A stretch of DNA of 64,000 nt from Paramecium tetraurelia (taxonomy: Eukaryota; Ciliophora; Oligohymenophorea; Peniculida; Parameciidae). The position numbers and the translations under genes are program-made. How positions within the stretch are numbered: the stretch's first letter is position 1; the number at the start of each line of letters is the position of its first letter. The DNA is taken from NCBI RefSeq assembly GCF_000165425.1, contig NW_001799620.1, forward strand, positions 197,202-261,201. The letters run 5' to 3'. Below are positions 23,261 through 34,480 of this stretch, one piece after another. The notes beneath the pieces were generated by a model. That model had not been told where the DNA came from. It saw only the letters and a list, made by a program, of their open reading frames with translations, and did no database searches.

Positions 23261-24970
23261 ATGCTAAATTAGCATTTTTGTGAAATTGACGATGATAGTA
23301 AGTCTCCTGTATAATTATTCTTTAGTTTCTGATGCTACCTCTTTTGAGGAGTCCATTTAGAAGAGATGCATGACGGCTCCTCCAAGACCATTAACCGATT
23401 TGGAGGAATTTAAGAGGTAAATTTGTTAAGAAGTAAGAAGATCAGAAGAATATGAAGCCCTCGAAAAAGCATATAGAAGCCAAAGCCAATTGATTTAGAG
23501 AGACTATCAGAAATACGATTTAGACAATCCAGAAGGATAACATAGTTGCAAGAAATTTCTATACCATCTTGAATATATGTGTAAAGTATTTGATCAAATA
23601 ACTCACAGGTGTATAAAGTGAATGCAGTATCAAGGGATTATAGAGACACATTTTCAAAAGCTTACAAAATATTATACACTGAAGGTGAGTTGTGTTACTT
23701 GACTGAAATTCTTGATAGTGCTTAGGAAGGTAAAAGTTAGTGATTGAAGTTCTAGGCTTCCCATATTTGTGGGTTAATTCAGAAAAATATGCATTTTCGG
23801 CTGATGTATTGGAATCTGGAGTGCGCTTGGTGGAGGCTTTCTATAAAGTCTAACATGTCATCAGATACACGTATTCTGGGACTGGACAAGAGAGTCCCGA
23901 TTTCTCTTCTTAGAAATTGAAAGCTGAAATTCAATTATTGTTAGAGAACTTCGATATAATTTGGGTCAATTTTGAGAAAGTACTTTAAATTTATAATCAA
24001 GTATTATGTCAAGGAGTTAATGCAGATAGAAGCAGAAGCAAGGAGGTTTATACTAAAAGCAATAGAAATAGATAAAGAAATGATCTCGATTGAGGTGCGC
24101 GAGAAATTGAAGGGAAGAATCCTTGTGACCTCTGATAATTATCTACATTATAAAGCTAAAGTAACTCACATACTGAAGCTAGTTATGCAAAGTGATAGCA
24201 CAGATTAATTCGGTCGCTAATGTTGAAGGTAAAGGCAGAGATGATCTCGGTGTAAACATCCTACTTGAAGCAGAAGGTATAACCAGAAGAGTCACTCGAG
24301 AGTAATCTTAGGCTGTTAGAAATCTTGCTGATAGCATCAAAATGAAGTAGACTTGTTATAATAGTTAAGTTTCTCGAAGTTCAGAGAACAGATGAGAAGA
24401 TATGAACGTAATATTGAAATGGTCGATCCACAATTAAAAAATAATTAAGAATTAGTTGAATTATTGATTGAATATGAAACATAATGGGAAAAAGGTTTGA
24501 ATTATTTATTGGATCCAAAGAGATATACACAATTAATGTTGTTTTCACATATTATAGAAACAACAGCAGAGAAATATCAACAATTCAAAGAACAATTAGA
24601 ATGCAGAGATAGCGATATTTTTGTAGCAATACCATGTTTGATCATATTAAAACACCTCGAAGATGAAGATCGCAATATTTGTCTTTACTTCTTACCTATG
24701 TTAAATGATACCTCCTCTAAATTGCATTAATCATTTATGACTCTAAAGCAAGAATTTCAGACTTGGAGAAGACAACATTCAAAATCATATGAATACTATA
24801 ATATTATTGAAAAACTGCTTCTAGGAATTCCGTAATAATAGTTTTCTGAAGTGGAGTCAAATTAAATTTAGAAGATTATGCAAAAAATTAAATTTCTTTC
24901 AATGGAACTACAAAGGTATAATGCTATAGAATGGAATTAATTCATTGATGCTGCAATAAACAATAATTGA
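23261..24970 (+). CDS. Unknown helical protein
   Basis: A 520-residue protein from ATG 23261 to TGA 24970. Six introns of 28, 26, 26, 22, 22 and 23 nt give an exact frame, which strongly supports the gene. The protein is mostly helical and charged; notable segments are MTAPPRPLTDLEEFKRQIC, VLESGVRLVEAFYKVQHVIR, VTHILKLINSVANVEGKG, REQMRRYERNIEMVDP and QWEKGLNYLLDPKRYTQLM. No signal peptide or membrane segment is visible. I do not recognise the family; the repeated alpha-helical layout might be a scaffold. Tandem with the previous unknown gene, 65 bp apart. Confidence 0.7.
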
Positions 24971-25046
24971 TTTATATAATTATAATTCTAATTAATTGAA
25001 AAAACCAAAATATATTTATGTTTCGATATTATATTGCTTAATTTAC

Positions 25047-27019
25047 TCATCTATCAAGTTTTTTGGTTATGAAAACCCTTTCAATTTCAGCAAATACTTT
25101 ATCTATTGAAGGTTCTGTGTTATTCTCAATAAGTCTTTCATCCTTCTTAAACATTTAAATGATCTGGTTTGTTTGAAAATTCAATGTTTCAACCTTCCTT
25201 TAAATAGTAGCTTAGTCCTTTTTGGCTATATTATAATTATTATTATTACCAACATCTGCTGCTATTCTTTTATCAAGTACTTCTTAAGAACATGCAAAAC
25301 ACATAATATATTTTAATTTTACAGGATGATTTTGTTTAAGCATACCAAGCATTTAAGTTGTCTTCATTTCTTGTGGATCCATCAACTATGAAATTTCTGG
25401 CTTTTGATTAACTAATGGCAGCAAGAATCAACTTAACAACTACTTTCCCTGGGATGGGTTAGTTATTTTTTTAGCAGTCTTTTATTGTTTAAGCCTCTTA
25501 TGTGTTTTTCTTAATTTCATCCCTTATAATTATTTTAATTGACAAATGTTGAAATCCAAATCTTTTTGATATTCTTGAAGATTGAACTTGTTTTCCAGTT
25601 CCAGGAGCCCCAACTAAACCAATAATATATTTTCCTTTAGCAGGTCTTTAACCATTTAGTGTGACTGTTAATCCACTAGTTTTAAATATTTTCTTAACAT
25701 TTGAATAAAAAACATCAACTAATTATTCAGAATTGATAACCTTCAATTTATCTAAATATAATTACAAACTTTACTTTATTCTTTAAATATTCCCAAAACT
25801 GGTTTAGTTTCAGAATGGAAAGTAGCTAGTCTTTTTTTGATTGTTTCTTCATTGTCATCCGCTCTTCCTGATGTTTTAGCTCTCTCCAACAGTCTTTTCG
25901 TCATTTCAGCATCAGAACATTCAAAGTAAAGCAAACAATTTACATCCACTAATGTAGCTAAAATTTTATTCCAAGAATCAATATTTTCTTGATTATGAGG
26001 AAAACCATCTAAGAGATATTTCCCTCTAAATTTTCTCCTTAATAATTCTTATGATTTAAATGTTTACTTTACTTTTTTCATCAATTTAACAACAAGATCA
26101 GATGGCACAAGCTTACCTGCTTCCATAATAGATTTTAATTCTGCTTAAATTGGCCCTTCTTTTTTTTATTCTTCTCTCAATAAATCCCCAGTCGATAAAT
26201 GACCATATGAAAAGTCTTTAGCAATTCGAGCACACTAAGTTCCTTTGCCTGAACCTGGTCCTCCCTTGAAATTAAAAAGTGCTTAACTAAAACAAATAAC
26301 ACTTCAGGTCTTTTTGTGGTTAAACACCTTTATTGGATAATGCCTTTTTGACATTTTCATAAACTTCGTCTGGTGATGCTTCAGCACTAACCTTAACAAC
26401 CTTATTCTTCTTCTCAAAATCTGCAACAATGGGTTTGGTTTCGTTGATAAAAGTAGCAAATCTTTTCTTTATTGTTTCTGCATTATCATCTGCTCGACCT
26501 GATGTTTCCCCTCTCTTTAAAAGCCTTTATTCCATTACTGCTTCAGAACATTCAAACATTAACAAAAATGTTGTATCTACAGAATTCCCAATTATTTTGG
26601 TCCAACTTTCCCAATTATCTTATGATCTTGGGAATCCATCCAATATATATCTTCCTGTATTCCCCAAAGATTCAATTTCCTCAAATTATAAAACTTTATA
26701 CTTTTTTGATTAACTTTCTTTCATAATATTTTCCAATTCTTTCGCTTCAGATCCGCCTAATTTAGTATATAAATCTTACCCTTATATCTTTCAGCTCTCA
26801 GTAAATCTCAAGTACTAATGTGCAAAAAGCAATAATCTTTAACCATCCTCTCACATTGTGTACCCTTACCTGATCCAGGTCCTCCCTATATAAAAATAAT
26901 AAAAAAGGAAAAATACCAAAATAAAAATAACTTCAGCCTTAGGTGCATTTCCAGGATTATTTAAGTAGGCACTCTACTTTATAATTAGATAATTTTACAT
27001 TTGAAGTAGAACAACCCAT
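25047..27019 (-). CDS. Three-domain adenylate kinase, N-myristoylation signal, reading frame disrupted twice
   Basis: ATG 27019 gives MGCSTSN, a consensus N-myristoylation start. Three nucleoside monophosphate kinase domains follow. Domain 1: GGPGSGKGTQC P-loop, HIST-stop-DLLRAE, YILDGFPRS, GRADDNAETIKKR. Domain 2: GGPGSGKGTQC, HLSTGDLLREE, YLLDGFPHN, GRADDNEETIKKR. Domain 3, divergent: GAPGTGKQVQSS, IPGKVVVKLI, FIVDGSTRNEDN. Six introns (22, 31, 23, 26, 23, 23 nt). In domain 1 the conserved Gly of STGDLL is a TGA (26808-26810). In domain 3, after NLNAW (about 25345), one extra base shifts the frame; dropping it gives exactly 608 codons. So either a decaying gene or two sequence errors. Multi-domain adenylate kinases balance ATP, ADP and AMP and occur in cilia. 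Confidence 0.8.
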
Positions 27020-27264
27020 ATAAAGATATTTAATTTAAATATAGAATTCATCAATTTATTATCATTAATACCTCTAATTATTATTAATTTTATATAAAAT
27101 AATTAATTTTATACCTGAATATATTATGATCAAATTTATCTAGAAAGCATAATAATCAAAGATAAAATGAAATCATATGTTTCAGTAAATTTAATGAGAT
27201 TAAAAAATTAATATTGAACTCCATTTTTACTTTTGATTTATATTTATTCAATACAATGAATATT

Positions 27265-28391
27265 TCACCATTCAAGGAAGGGATCATCTGCAGGTTTAAG
27301 GGCTGGACTTTAAGTATCGGATTCTGGATATGACGAGAAATTCGACGTATCATTGGGAGCTCTTAAGTCAATTTTTTAAAGAATTACTTAACAACTGGCT
27401 TATAAGGAACTGGCAATTTCTTCTATAATAACAAATTCCAATCAAGATTTCCAAACCATCTATGATTTTTAATATCAGCAGCCCCTAATTAAGATAATCC
27501 CAATCAATTACCATTCTTTAGATTTCCATATCTTTTAGACAAATCTGCAACTAAGAGATGTTTGACTAAGGATTTAGCATTTCTATGTTATTCTTACTCA
27601 ATACTTATCAAAAGATTTTGGAAACTTAACCTTTCCTTTAAGAATTTTTTAGTAAATAGCCATAGGATCTTCATCAGAAAAGGGATCAATTCCTGCATTC
27701 ATTTCATATATCAATATGCCCAATGTCCACCAATCTACTGCTTTACCATGTCCTTTATTCAACAAAATCTCAGGTGCCAAATATTCTGGTGTTCCGCAGA
27801 GTGTATAGGTTCTTCCTTCAACTACTTTAGCAAATCCAAAATCTGTCAGTTTTAAGTATCCGTCATCTGCTATTAATAAGTTTTCCGGTTTTAAATCTCT
27901 GTATATAATATTTTTGGAGTGAAGATATTCAAACATTGAAGCCACTTAAGAAGCATAAAAACTAAATAATGAATTTGCTTAGTTACCCTGCATGTTATGT
28001 ATCAAGTCTTCCTATGCTTCTCAAATAAGTAAATAATTCACCTCCAGAAACAAATTCTAATACTAGATATAGATATCTCGGATCTTGGCAGAATCCTTCG
28101 AAATTAACCTAAGAATTAAAAAAAGAAAGGAATACAATAAAAGGATGCTGCAAGTTGCCCAATATGGTATTCTCATTAATCACATGATCAACTTGCTTTA
28201 AACGTATAATTTCCGCTTTCTTTAAACTTTTTAAGGCAACATATTTATTTGTTTATTTGTTCCTTGCTAATTTGACTCGCCCAAAAGAACCTAACATTGT
28301 TATTTAATGATGAAGTACCTGTGCCAAGTGTTTGAAATACTTCATAATCTGTCAACTTGAGTTTCTTAGGTTTTGCTAGAGATGTACTCAT
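27265..28391 (-). CDS. cAMP-dependent protein kinase catalytic subunit (AGC family)
   Basis: A 323-residue kinase from ATG 28391 to TGA 27265, six introns (28, 27, 25, 22, 27, 26 nt), exact frame. Landmarks: [11 protein letters not shown] loop, VALKSLKK (ATP lysine), [19 protein letters not shown] catalytic loop, LTDFGFAK, activation segment [14 protein letters not shown] with the phosphorylatable Thr, [16 protein letters not shown], and the PKA-type tail [19 protein letters not shown] and a final DDPFLEW in place of the FTEF end. Length and tail fit PKA-C rather than PKG (no cyclic nucleotide domain). In Paramecium this kinase acts in cAMP control of ciliary beating (family knowledge). The last residues are a plausible hydrophobic motif, slightly altered. 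Confidence 0.88.
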
Positions 28392-28528
28392 CAAAAGTCA
28401 AGATTTATATAATAAATAAAATATATACATATAAATAATTAACATTCGTATTAAAACTGAACTCAATCATCAATAAAAAACTAAGTGAAATGTTAATGAA
28501 TATGTCTTATTATACATGATAATAGAAA

Positions 28529-28859
28529 TCATTAATGTAAAATTCCGATAATGTCTGAATCCCTAAATATGAAATACTCTTAATCTGCCAACTTGATTTT
28601 CTATCCTCCATAATCTGGAAGTAAAACAACATCACCAGGTTTGACTAAAGTTGCTATGACATTTCCTTTTGAATCTATTTATCCTGGGCCAGCCTGGAAA
28701 TTTCTAGAATAAAATTCTTACTTCGACGACTTTTCCGACAGCCTATTTGTCTTCTGAACTTTATAAAAGGATTCCTGAAGCTGTTTTTGTTACAGGTTCA
28801 TACTTTTGGATTAAAACTCTGTTGAGGAGAGGTGCCAATTTCTTGAATTAAGATGCCAT
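28529..28859 (-). CDS. Mitochondrial chaperonin 10 (GroES/HSP10)
   Basis: A 100-residue protein with one 28-nt intron, ATG 28859 to TGA 28529. Family landmarks run in order: APLLNRVLIQK at the N-terminus, TASGILL at the mobile loop, then VGKVVEAGPG, VKPGDVVLLPDYGG and the closing ADQEYFIFRDSDIIG. It caps the chaperonin 60 ring and helps fold matrix proteins. Length is typical for the family. The gene lies between PKA-C and CCT gamma on the same strand. Confidence 0.92.
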
Positions 28860-29058
28860 TCTGAATCTACAAATTGAACTTAAATAAAATAAATATCAGA
28901 ATTAAATTTTTAAGTACACAAATAAAAATACTATTTTAGAATTTGCTAGAAAATTTGATCACCTTGATCCTGTAAATCAATTCCATTTCTGTATTTCAAA
29001 AATATATATTAATGTATTCTATTACTATATCTATACTATATTGATATTGATTTATTTA

Positions 29059-30825
29059 TCAACCATCTCTTTGATCTCCAAATGTTTCTTAGGGTTCCTC
29101 CTCTCCTTGACGTCCTGATTATTATTACTTCTTCTTGATTCCTGATACAACATCATCAATTCTCAACAACATACATGCTGATTCGATGGCAGTTTTAAAA
29201 ACTTATCTAAAATGATTTAATAATTAATGTACTTTTTTACAGACAAAGGTTCCCAAACATTAATATCATTCATCTTTGCAATCTTTCCAGTATTTCCATC
29301 AACTCCAAAAAATAATCCTCCAGTTTCACTATGTTTGGCTCTTAACTCTGTCAAAATTCTGACTGTATCAGCTCCACAATTGGCAGAGAGAGTTCTTGGT
29401 ATGATTTCCAAAGCATAGGCAACTAATTAATATATAATTGGTAAATATACCAGCTTTATATGGGCAATTGACCCAATCCTTCAACTTTATTTGCTTTTTC
29501 CAATAATCTAGCACTGACTTCCATTTCAACTGCTCCTCCTCCTGGTAATAGTTTTGGATCTTGATAAATATTTTTAGCAACTGCCAAACAATCATGTAAA
29601 TTTCTTTCCTAATAATATTATTTTAAAATAAATACCATTTCATTCAAAACATCCTTTGATGCACCTCTCAATATGATAGAGCATGCAGTTGGATTTTAGC
29701 AATCTACAAAGAAAGCGAAATAATCATCTCCAATTTTCTTGACTTCAAATGTTCCACATAATGTACCAACGTCGGTTTCCTATAATTCTTCTGGTCTATT
29801 GACAATAGTGGCACCTGAAACTCTGGCAATTCTTGTGTTGTCTGTCTTTCTGACTCTTCTAATGACGGAGACATTTCCTTTTAATAAAAAGTGTTAAGCC
29901 AAATCTGAAACTCCTTTTTCTGTAATAACAATATCAGGTTTGTGTTTCAATATATCATTACACATAAGGGCAACCTCATTAATTTCTTGTTAGAGTGCAT
30001 CAGTCATATCTGATTCCTTTGTCATTTCCATATTAGTCATAGATTCACCTTTCTTGTATTCCAATGTGCAATCCAATAATATAATTCTTGGGTTCTTGAT
30101 TTCTCTTCTCATTCTTGGATGTGTAACATCTTTATTAATCATGACTCCTTCAAGTACACAACTTTCTTCAAGAGTTCCTCCTGGTATTTTTTCTACCTTT
30201 GCATACCTCTTAATTTCTAAATTCAATTTATTAATATTTCCTCCTCTAAGAACTATTCTGGTTGCTTATAAAGAGAGATCACTAATTAATGTTCCCCCAT
30301 CTGAATGCAAATTTAGTACCAATACAAGATTGTAATGCTTTCATAACTTCTTGCTTTTTGTCGGTGTCTATTTATTATGAAATTTCATCCAAGATATTTA
30401 CAGAATCTTCCAAGGCTCTGAAATACCCATTAACAATTTCTGTTGGATGAATATTCTTTTCAATGAATGGTCGTGCTGCTACCATCATTTCACCTGCCAA
30501 TATGATGACGGATGTTGTTCCATCTCCAACTTCTTCATCTTGAGCCTTTAAATTCTTAGTTATTATAATATACTCTTGCTAATTCGATCATGCTCTTTGC
30601 TGCTGGATGCTAAACATCAATCTCTCTCAAAATTGCATTACCATCATTTGTCATTACAATGCCGCCCATTGGATCAAGTAACATTTTTAACATTGATCTG
30701 GGTCCAAGAGTAGTCAATACTATATCTGATACAGCTTTGGCTGCCTAGATGTTTCCTAATTGAGCTTTTCTACCCTATTCTCTTTTTGTGTTAGCATTCA
30801 CTACAATCACTGGAGCTCCTTACAT
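29059..30825 (-). CDS. CCT3: T-complex protein 1 subunit gamma (CCT3), with two apparent single-base insertions
   Basis: ATG 30825 gives [10 protein letters not shown]. Group II chaperonin motifs: [35 protein letters not shown], then the gamma-specific [52 protein letters not shown] and [12 protein letters not shown]. Introns of 28, 27, 28 and 26 nt. Two places need one base removed to keep the conserved sequence: a run of five C on the plus strand (30294-30298), where [11 protein letters not shown] expects four G in the coding strand, and 29462-29464, where GLGQLPYKA expects two C instead of three. Removing both leaves exactly 552 codons, the usual CCT3 length. CCT folds actin and tubulin in the cytosol. 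Confidence 0.85.
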
Positions 30826-30923
30826 ATATTTTTAAATATAAAAACTTTTAATGGATTTGATTATTTTCTTTTATATTTATCAATTCCTATAGAAAACTGC
30901 AAATTTATTATAACAATCAAATA

Positions 30924-31794
30924 TCAAATTTGTTTAATTATATCCTACAGACTGTTTAAGGCTTTGATGATCTCTGCATTAATCTCAGTAGATTCTGGAT
31001 CCACCTTAGTATTTGAAAAGTCAATCAGTTTAATTTTAAAATCATTATCATCACGATAAATCAGCAACAAACTTGTACCTTACCACGAGATCACTTATTT
31101 ACAATGATTAGTAATGAATTGCTTTAGGGATTCTATCTTATCTATGGCTTCTTTCAAGATTTCTAATTTAAAACTTAACTTACTATTTCTATTTTTAAGA
31201 TTAAAAAATGTCTTAAGTGACTCAACTAATTCTTCTACAGAAATGGTTCTACCCCAATGCTTATCCTTAAATATTACTAATTCATTATTTTCTTGTATCT
31301 TCATTCCGCAAATCCTTAGCCCTATTTTAGAGGACGTTGAATTTTCATAACGCTATACATGCGACTCTTTGTGAACTGTGTAACCTAATTTTAAGTCCAG
31401 AATTCTCAAGTTCTATGAATTTTATGTCAGGTTTTCAAGTAACAAATATTCTATATAAGTAAATGTGTATACTAGTATTATTTGGATTATATCTCTTAGA
31501 AATGAGAGAATTTAACCATTGTTATTAAGAGTTGATTGTTTGCTAATTTGATAGTTGCTGGCTTTTCTCTAGGATTACGACACCGTTATATTGAGAGAAG
31601 AACTCTTAGTATCCGTCTATTTGCTGAATCCATTCATAAAAACTAATTAGCGTTCAGAATTACTTTTATTCATTATTGTTTTCTATTGAGTAGGACTTAG
31701 CCACAAATTCGCCATCATTAAGTTTAATAAATATAGAATGTCCAGAGATTTATTATTCGAAAAAAGCTTATTGTAATTATTATTATAAACTCAT
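30924..31794 (-). CDS. Inositol polyphosphate kinase (IPK family)
   Basis: A 275-residue protein from ATG 31794 to TGA 30924, with introns of 21 and 22 nt. Signatures in order: SGHSIFIKLNDGEFVAKS, NFYEWIQ, YLLLENLT, LRILDLKLG (the family D-x-K-x-G catalytic motif), STSSKIGLRICGM, KHWGRTIS and, near the end, GTSLLLIYRDDN with IKLIDFSN (metal-binding Asp). The short length and absence of extra domains fit the inositol polyphosphate multikinase/IP3 kinase group more than the large IP6 kinases. It would phosphorylate soluble inositol phosphates in cytosol or nucleus. The stop lies about 100 bp upstream of the CCT3 start. Confidence 0.85.
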
Positions 31795-32219
31795 AATAAT
31801 AATATATAATCAAAATAAGTTATGTTTGATAAAATTGCGTTTTATTAGCATTCTTAAAAGATATGGCATGAGTGTTGACATTCGGTTCCGATGAGGTTGG
31901 GTATTTGGATATTTGTGGGATTTTTAAATATGGTTTGGATTTTTGTATGTTTAAATTATTTATGATTTAGTTTTGTTTAGAAGAATGGCGATTATTCTAT
32001 TGAATTCTTTTTATGTTGTTTTCGTATTATTATATTTATTTTAAATTAAATTGATTGCTTAATTTACGAATTTCATACTAATTAAAAAAGCATAGCAGAA
32101 TGAGGGGGGTACTAAAAAGAACTATAAATATGTAAATTGTGATTATTAATTCGAATGCAACAGAATTATATGTGATTCATAAAATATTGTATTAAATCAA
32201 AGATATAATTTATTATTAC
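31795..32219. other. Divergent intergenic region, no gene seen
   Basis: 425 bases between the inositol kinase gene and the CDK-like gene, whose starts face away from each other. One patch near 31880-31930 is less AT-rich and contains GTTCCGATGAGGTTGGG, and a run of six G occurs near 32104. No open frame in code 6 and no tRNA-like fold could be drawn by eye. It presumably holds both promoters. Confidence 0.5.
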
Positions 32220-33189
32220 ATGAGTGCCTCTGAGAATGTGAGATATATTAAGATTTAGAAAATAGGAGAAGGTGCCTATGGAATCATTTACAAAGCGCAA
32301 GATGTCCAGACTGAAGAAATAGTGGCACTGAAGAAATTCAAGCTAAGTGTATGAAGATGATATATTCCAAAGGATAATGAAGGTGTTCCCAGCTGCGCTC
32401 TTAGGGAAATCTCTATTTTAAATTAACTCAATCATCCAAATATAATAAAGTAAAAAAATTGAGGTTTAATTTAGGTTGATATCTTAAATAATTATAAATA
32501 AGAAACTTCATTTGGTTATGAACTATTACGATATGGATTTGACAGAGTATTTGAAATTTAATCATGAGGAATCTCACCTCAAAGTATATTCACTATAAAT
32601 TAATTAAGAATATAATTTATAAGATACTATTGGCTGTGGAGTTCATTCATAATAGAAAAATTATTCATCGGGATTTATAACCAAACAATATTCTAATTAC
32701 TAATAATGAACCAGTCCTTATCGATTTCGGATTATCAAGAGTTCTCTCTCCTAATATGACTCCAGGAGTAACTTAATTATGGTATCGTGCCCCAGAATTA
32801 TTATCAAATTGCAATACCTACGATTATGCAATCGACATGTGGTCTCTTGGGTGTATTATAGCAGAAATTGCACTTAATAAACCCTTGTTCATGGGATCCT
32901 CTGAAATCCATCAGCTCTTACTAATCAAAAATATTATAAACGGAAGTATTAACTTAACAGTAACCTTTTAGATGAATGGTTTTTACACAATTCCCAATTT
33001 GCCAAACTCAATAATTTGTTTATTGATTTAATCAATGTATGTATTAGTCTAGAATTTCTAGAAATTATTATAAGTTGATCCATCAAAACGGATAACAAGT
33101 AAATAGGCCTTGTAACATGTATTACTACTTTATTTATTAATTAGCCTTTCTTTTTGGATTAATTTGCATTTATTTACAACAAAGAATGA
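32220..33189 (+). CDS. CDK-like protein kinase with altered catalytic loop (HRDLQPNN)
   Basis: A 272-residue kinase from ATG 32220 to TGA 33189; six introns (24, 25, 25, 26, 25, 26 nt) close the frame. Motifs: [19 protein letters not shown], the cyclin-contact helix [12 protein letters not shown] (PSTAIRE equivalent), [30 protein letters not shown], activation segment [44 protein letters not shown]. The lysine normally found in HRDLKPxN is a TAA codon, read as Gln (32678-32680). The activation loop still has a Thr near the usual position. Probably a divergent cell-cycle or transcription CDK; whether it is fully active is uncertain. Confidence 0.82.
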
Positions 33190-33239
33190 TTTTAATGATT
33201 AAATAATAATGTGTTTTTATTATTTTATGACAAAAATTA

Positions 33240-33692
33240 ATTAATTTTAGAATTCTTTATGTAATTTTACCAAGTCATAATTACAACGATGCTTTCAATT
33301 TAAATCATTTCAATCCATAATACTAAATTACTATCACCAATATATGCCGATGATCTAAAAAATACACCCTCTACATTTAAATCCATTTGAATCCCTACAT
33401 CAGTGGTTTCTCTACTCAAATTTCAAAATTGTAATTCATACCATAGTATTGACTTCATCAAGAGATGTCATCCTCTTTTGAATTTCCTATGTTTTATGCA
33501 CAGGATTTTATTTAAACCCATCCTCTAATATTTAAAACTACTATTGTCAATAGTGTCAATCTGCTTAACCTTATACAAAAATCGACCTCCTCTTTTTAGA
33601 AATAATGTTCGTAATACTTTACTGAAATTAAAAATAATAGTAATAATCACATTGTTTTGACATTTAGGTTTTAGACTATTTTTTCTATTCAT
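33240..33692 (-). CDS. Small unknown gene, exons unresolved
   Basis: Coding look on the minus strand: a start MNRKNSLKPKCQ at 33692 followed by a 29-nt intron, then EDGFKQNPVHKTQEIQKRMT SLDEVNTM in a second frame and REETTDVG-like IQMDLNVEGVFFRSSAYIG in a third. The micro-introns joining these pieces and the stop codon could not be fixed; no TGA closes the last frame before the 3' end of the convergent kinase gene. Function unknown. Confidence 0.35.
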
Positions 33693-33939
33693 GTATAAGT
33701 GGAATCCAAATAAAGAATATCAAGTTTGCAAAAGTAGTTTTATTAAAACACAAGAAATAATGTAGAGAAAATTAATGAAAGCCCCCAAAATTATTTAGAA
33801 TAAAAGAAAATCTACACCAGAAACAATATAACATTTATTTTATAATTTTGCACTTTGAATTCACAACTTCTAATTTGTTTTACTTCAATTGTTTTAATCA
33901 TTTATTGTAAATATATAAAATAATAATTATAATAAATCA

Positions 33940-34426
33940 ATGGAGTATTTCCTTACAAGATTTACAGTTTACGGAAGTCCATTTTATAATCTCAATGCTG
34001 GTAGAGATCATACTGATTGGGAGAATCAATCCAGACTTAGAAAGGCTTTGAGTAGATTTTAATAATCAGAAGGTAATGATTATTTATTTATTGCAGAGGG
34101 ACAAGCATTACCTAAAAAGTTTACAGATTAATAAATTAAAGGAATTAGATGGGGATTACCAGTTGTTGGTCTTTTCGTAAATGATTTTGTTAATAATTTT
34201 AAAGTTTGGCAGATTTATTGGTGATATTTATTGTGCTTAATCATCGATCTACATGAAGGGCATTTTTGCAGTTGTAGGATTAACTGTTTTTAATAAAATT
34301 GGAATGGATATCAGGAATGACAATGAAATCTCATATTGGACATCCAATTATCCCAAGTTGCCATCAGACATTCAGAAGGCTCTTAGTTATGGTGATGCTA
34401 GATACACCGGAAGATGGATTGATTGA
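33940..34426 (+). CDS. Small unknown membrane-associated protein
   Basis: A 144-residue protein, two introns (24 and 28 nt), ATG 33940 to TGA 34426. The N-terminus MEYFLTRFTVYGSPFYN is followed by a charged helix, a hydrophobic stretch GLPVVGLFFGRFIG, then MKGIFAVVGLTVFNKIG, and a polar tail rich in Trp and Tyr (YWTSNYPKLP, YTGRWID). The two short hydrophobic segments and lack of a cleavable signal resemble small subunits of mitochondrial membrane complexes, but no family is recognised. Confidence 0.6.
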
Positions 34427-34480
34427 TTTAATATTGCAATAATATAAAAAATAAATAAAAGAGAAATATTGACTTATAAT

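Noticed and set aside
25047-30825. Programmed +1 frameshifting as in Euplotes
   Set aside because: The shift sites lack the AAA-TAA/TAG slippery pattern and differ from one another; simple insertions explain them.
29227-31350. Several plus-strand frames of 60-100 residues
   Set aside because: They are antisense to the CCT3 and inositol kinase genes, whose proteins are clearly conserved.
31870-31940. A tRNA or small nucleolar RNA in the GC-richer patch GTTCCGATGAGG
   Set aside because: No cloverleaf or paired C/D boxes could be drawn.
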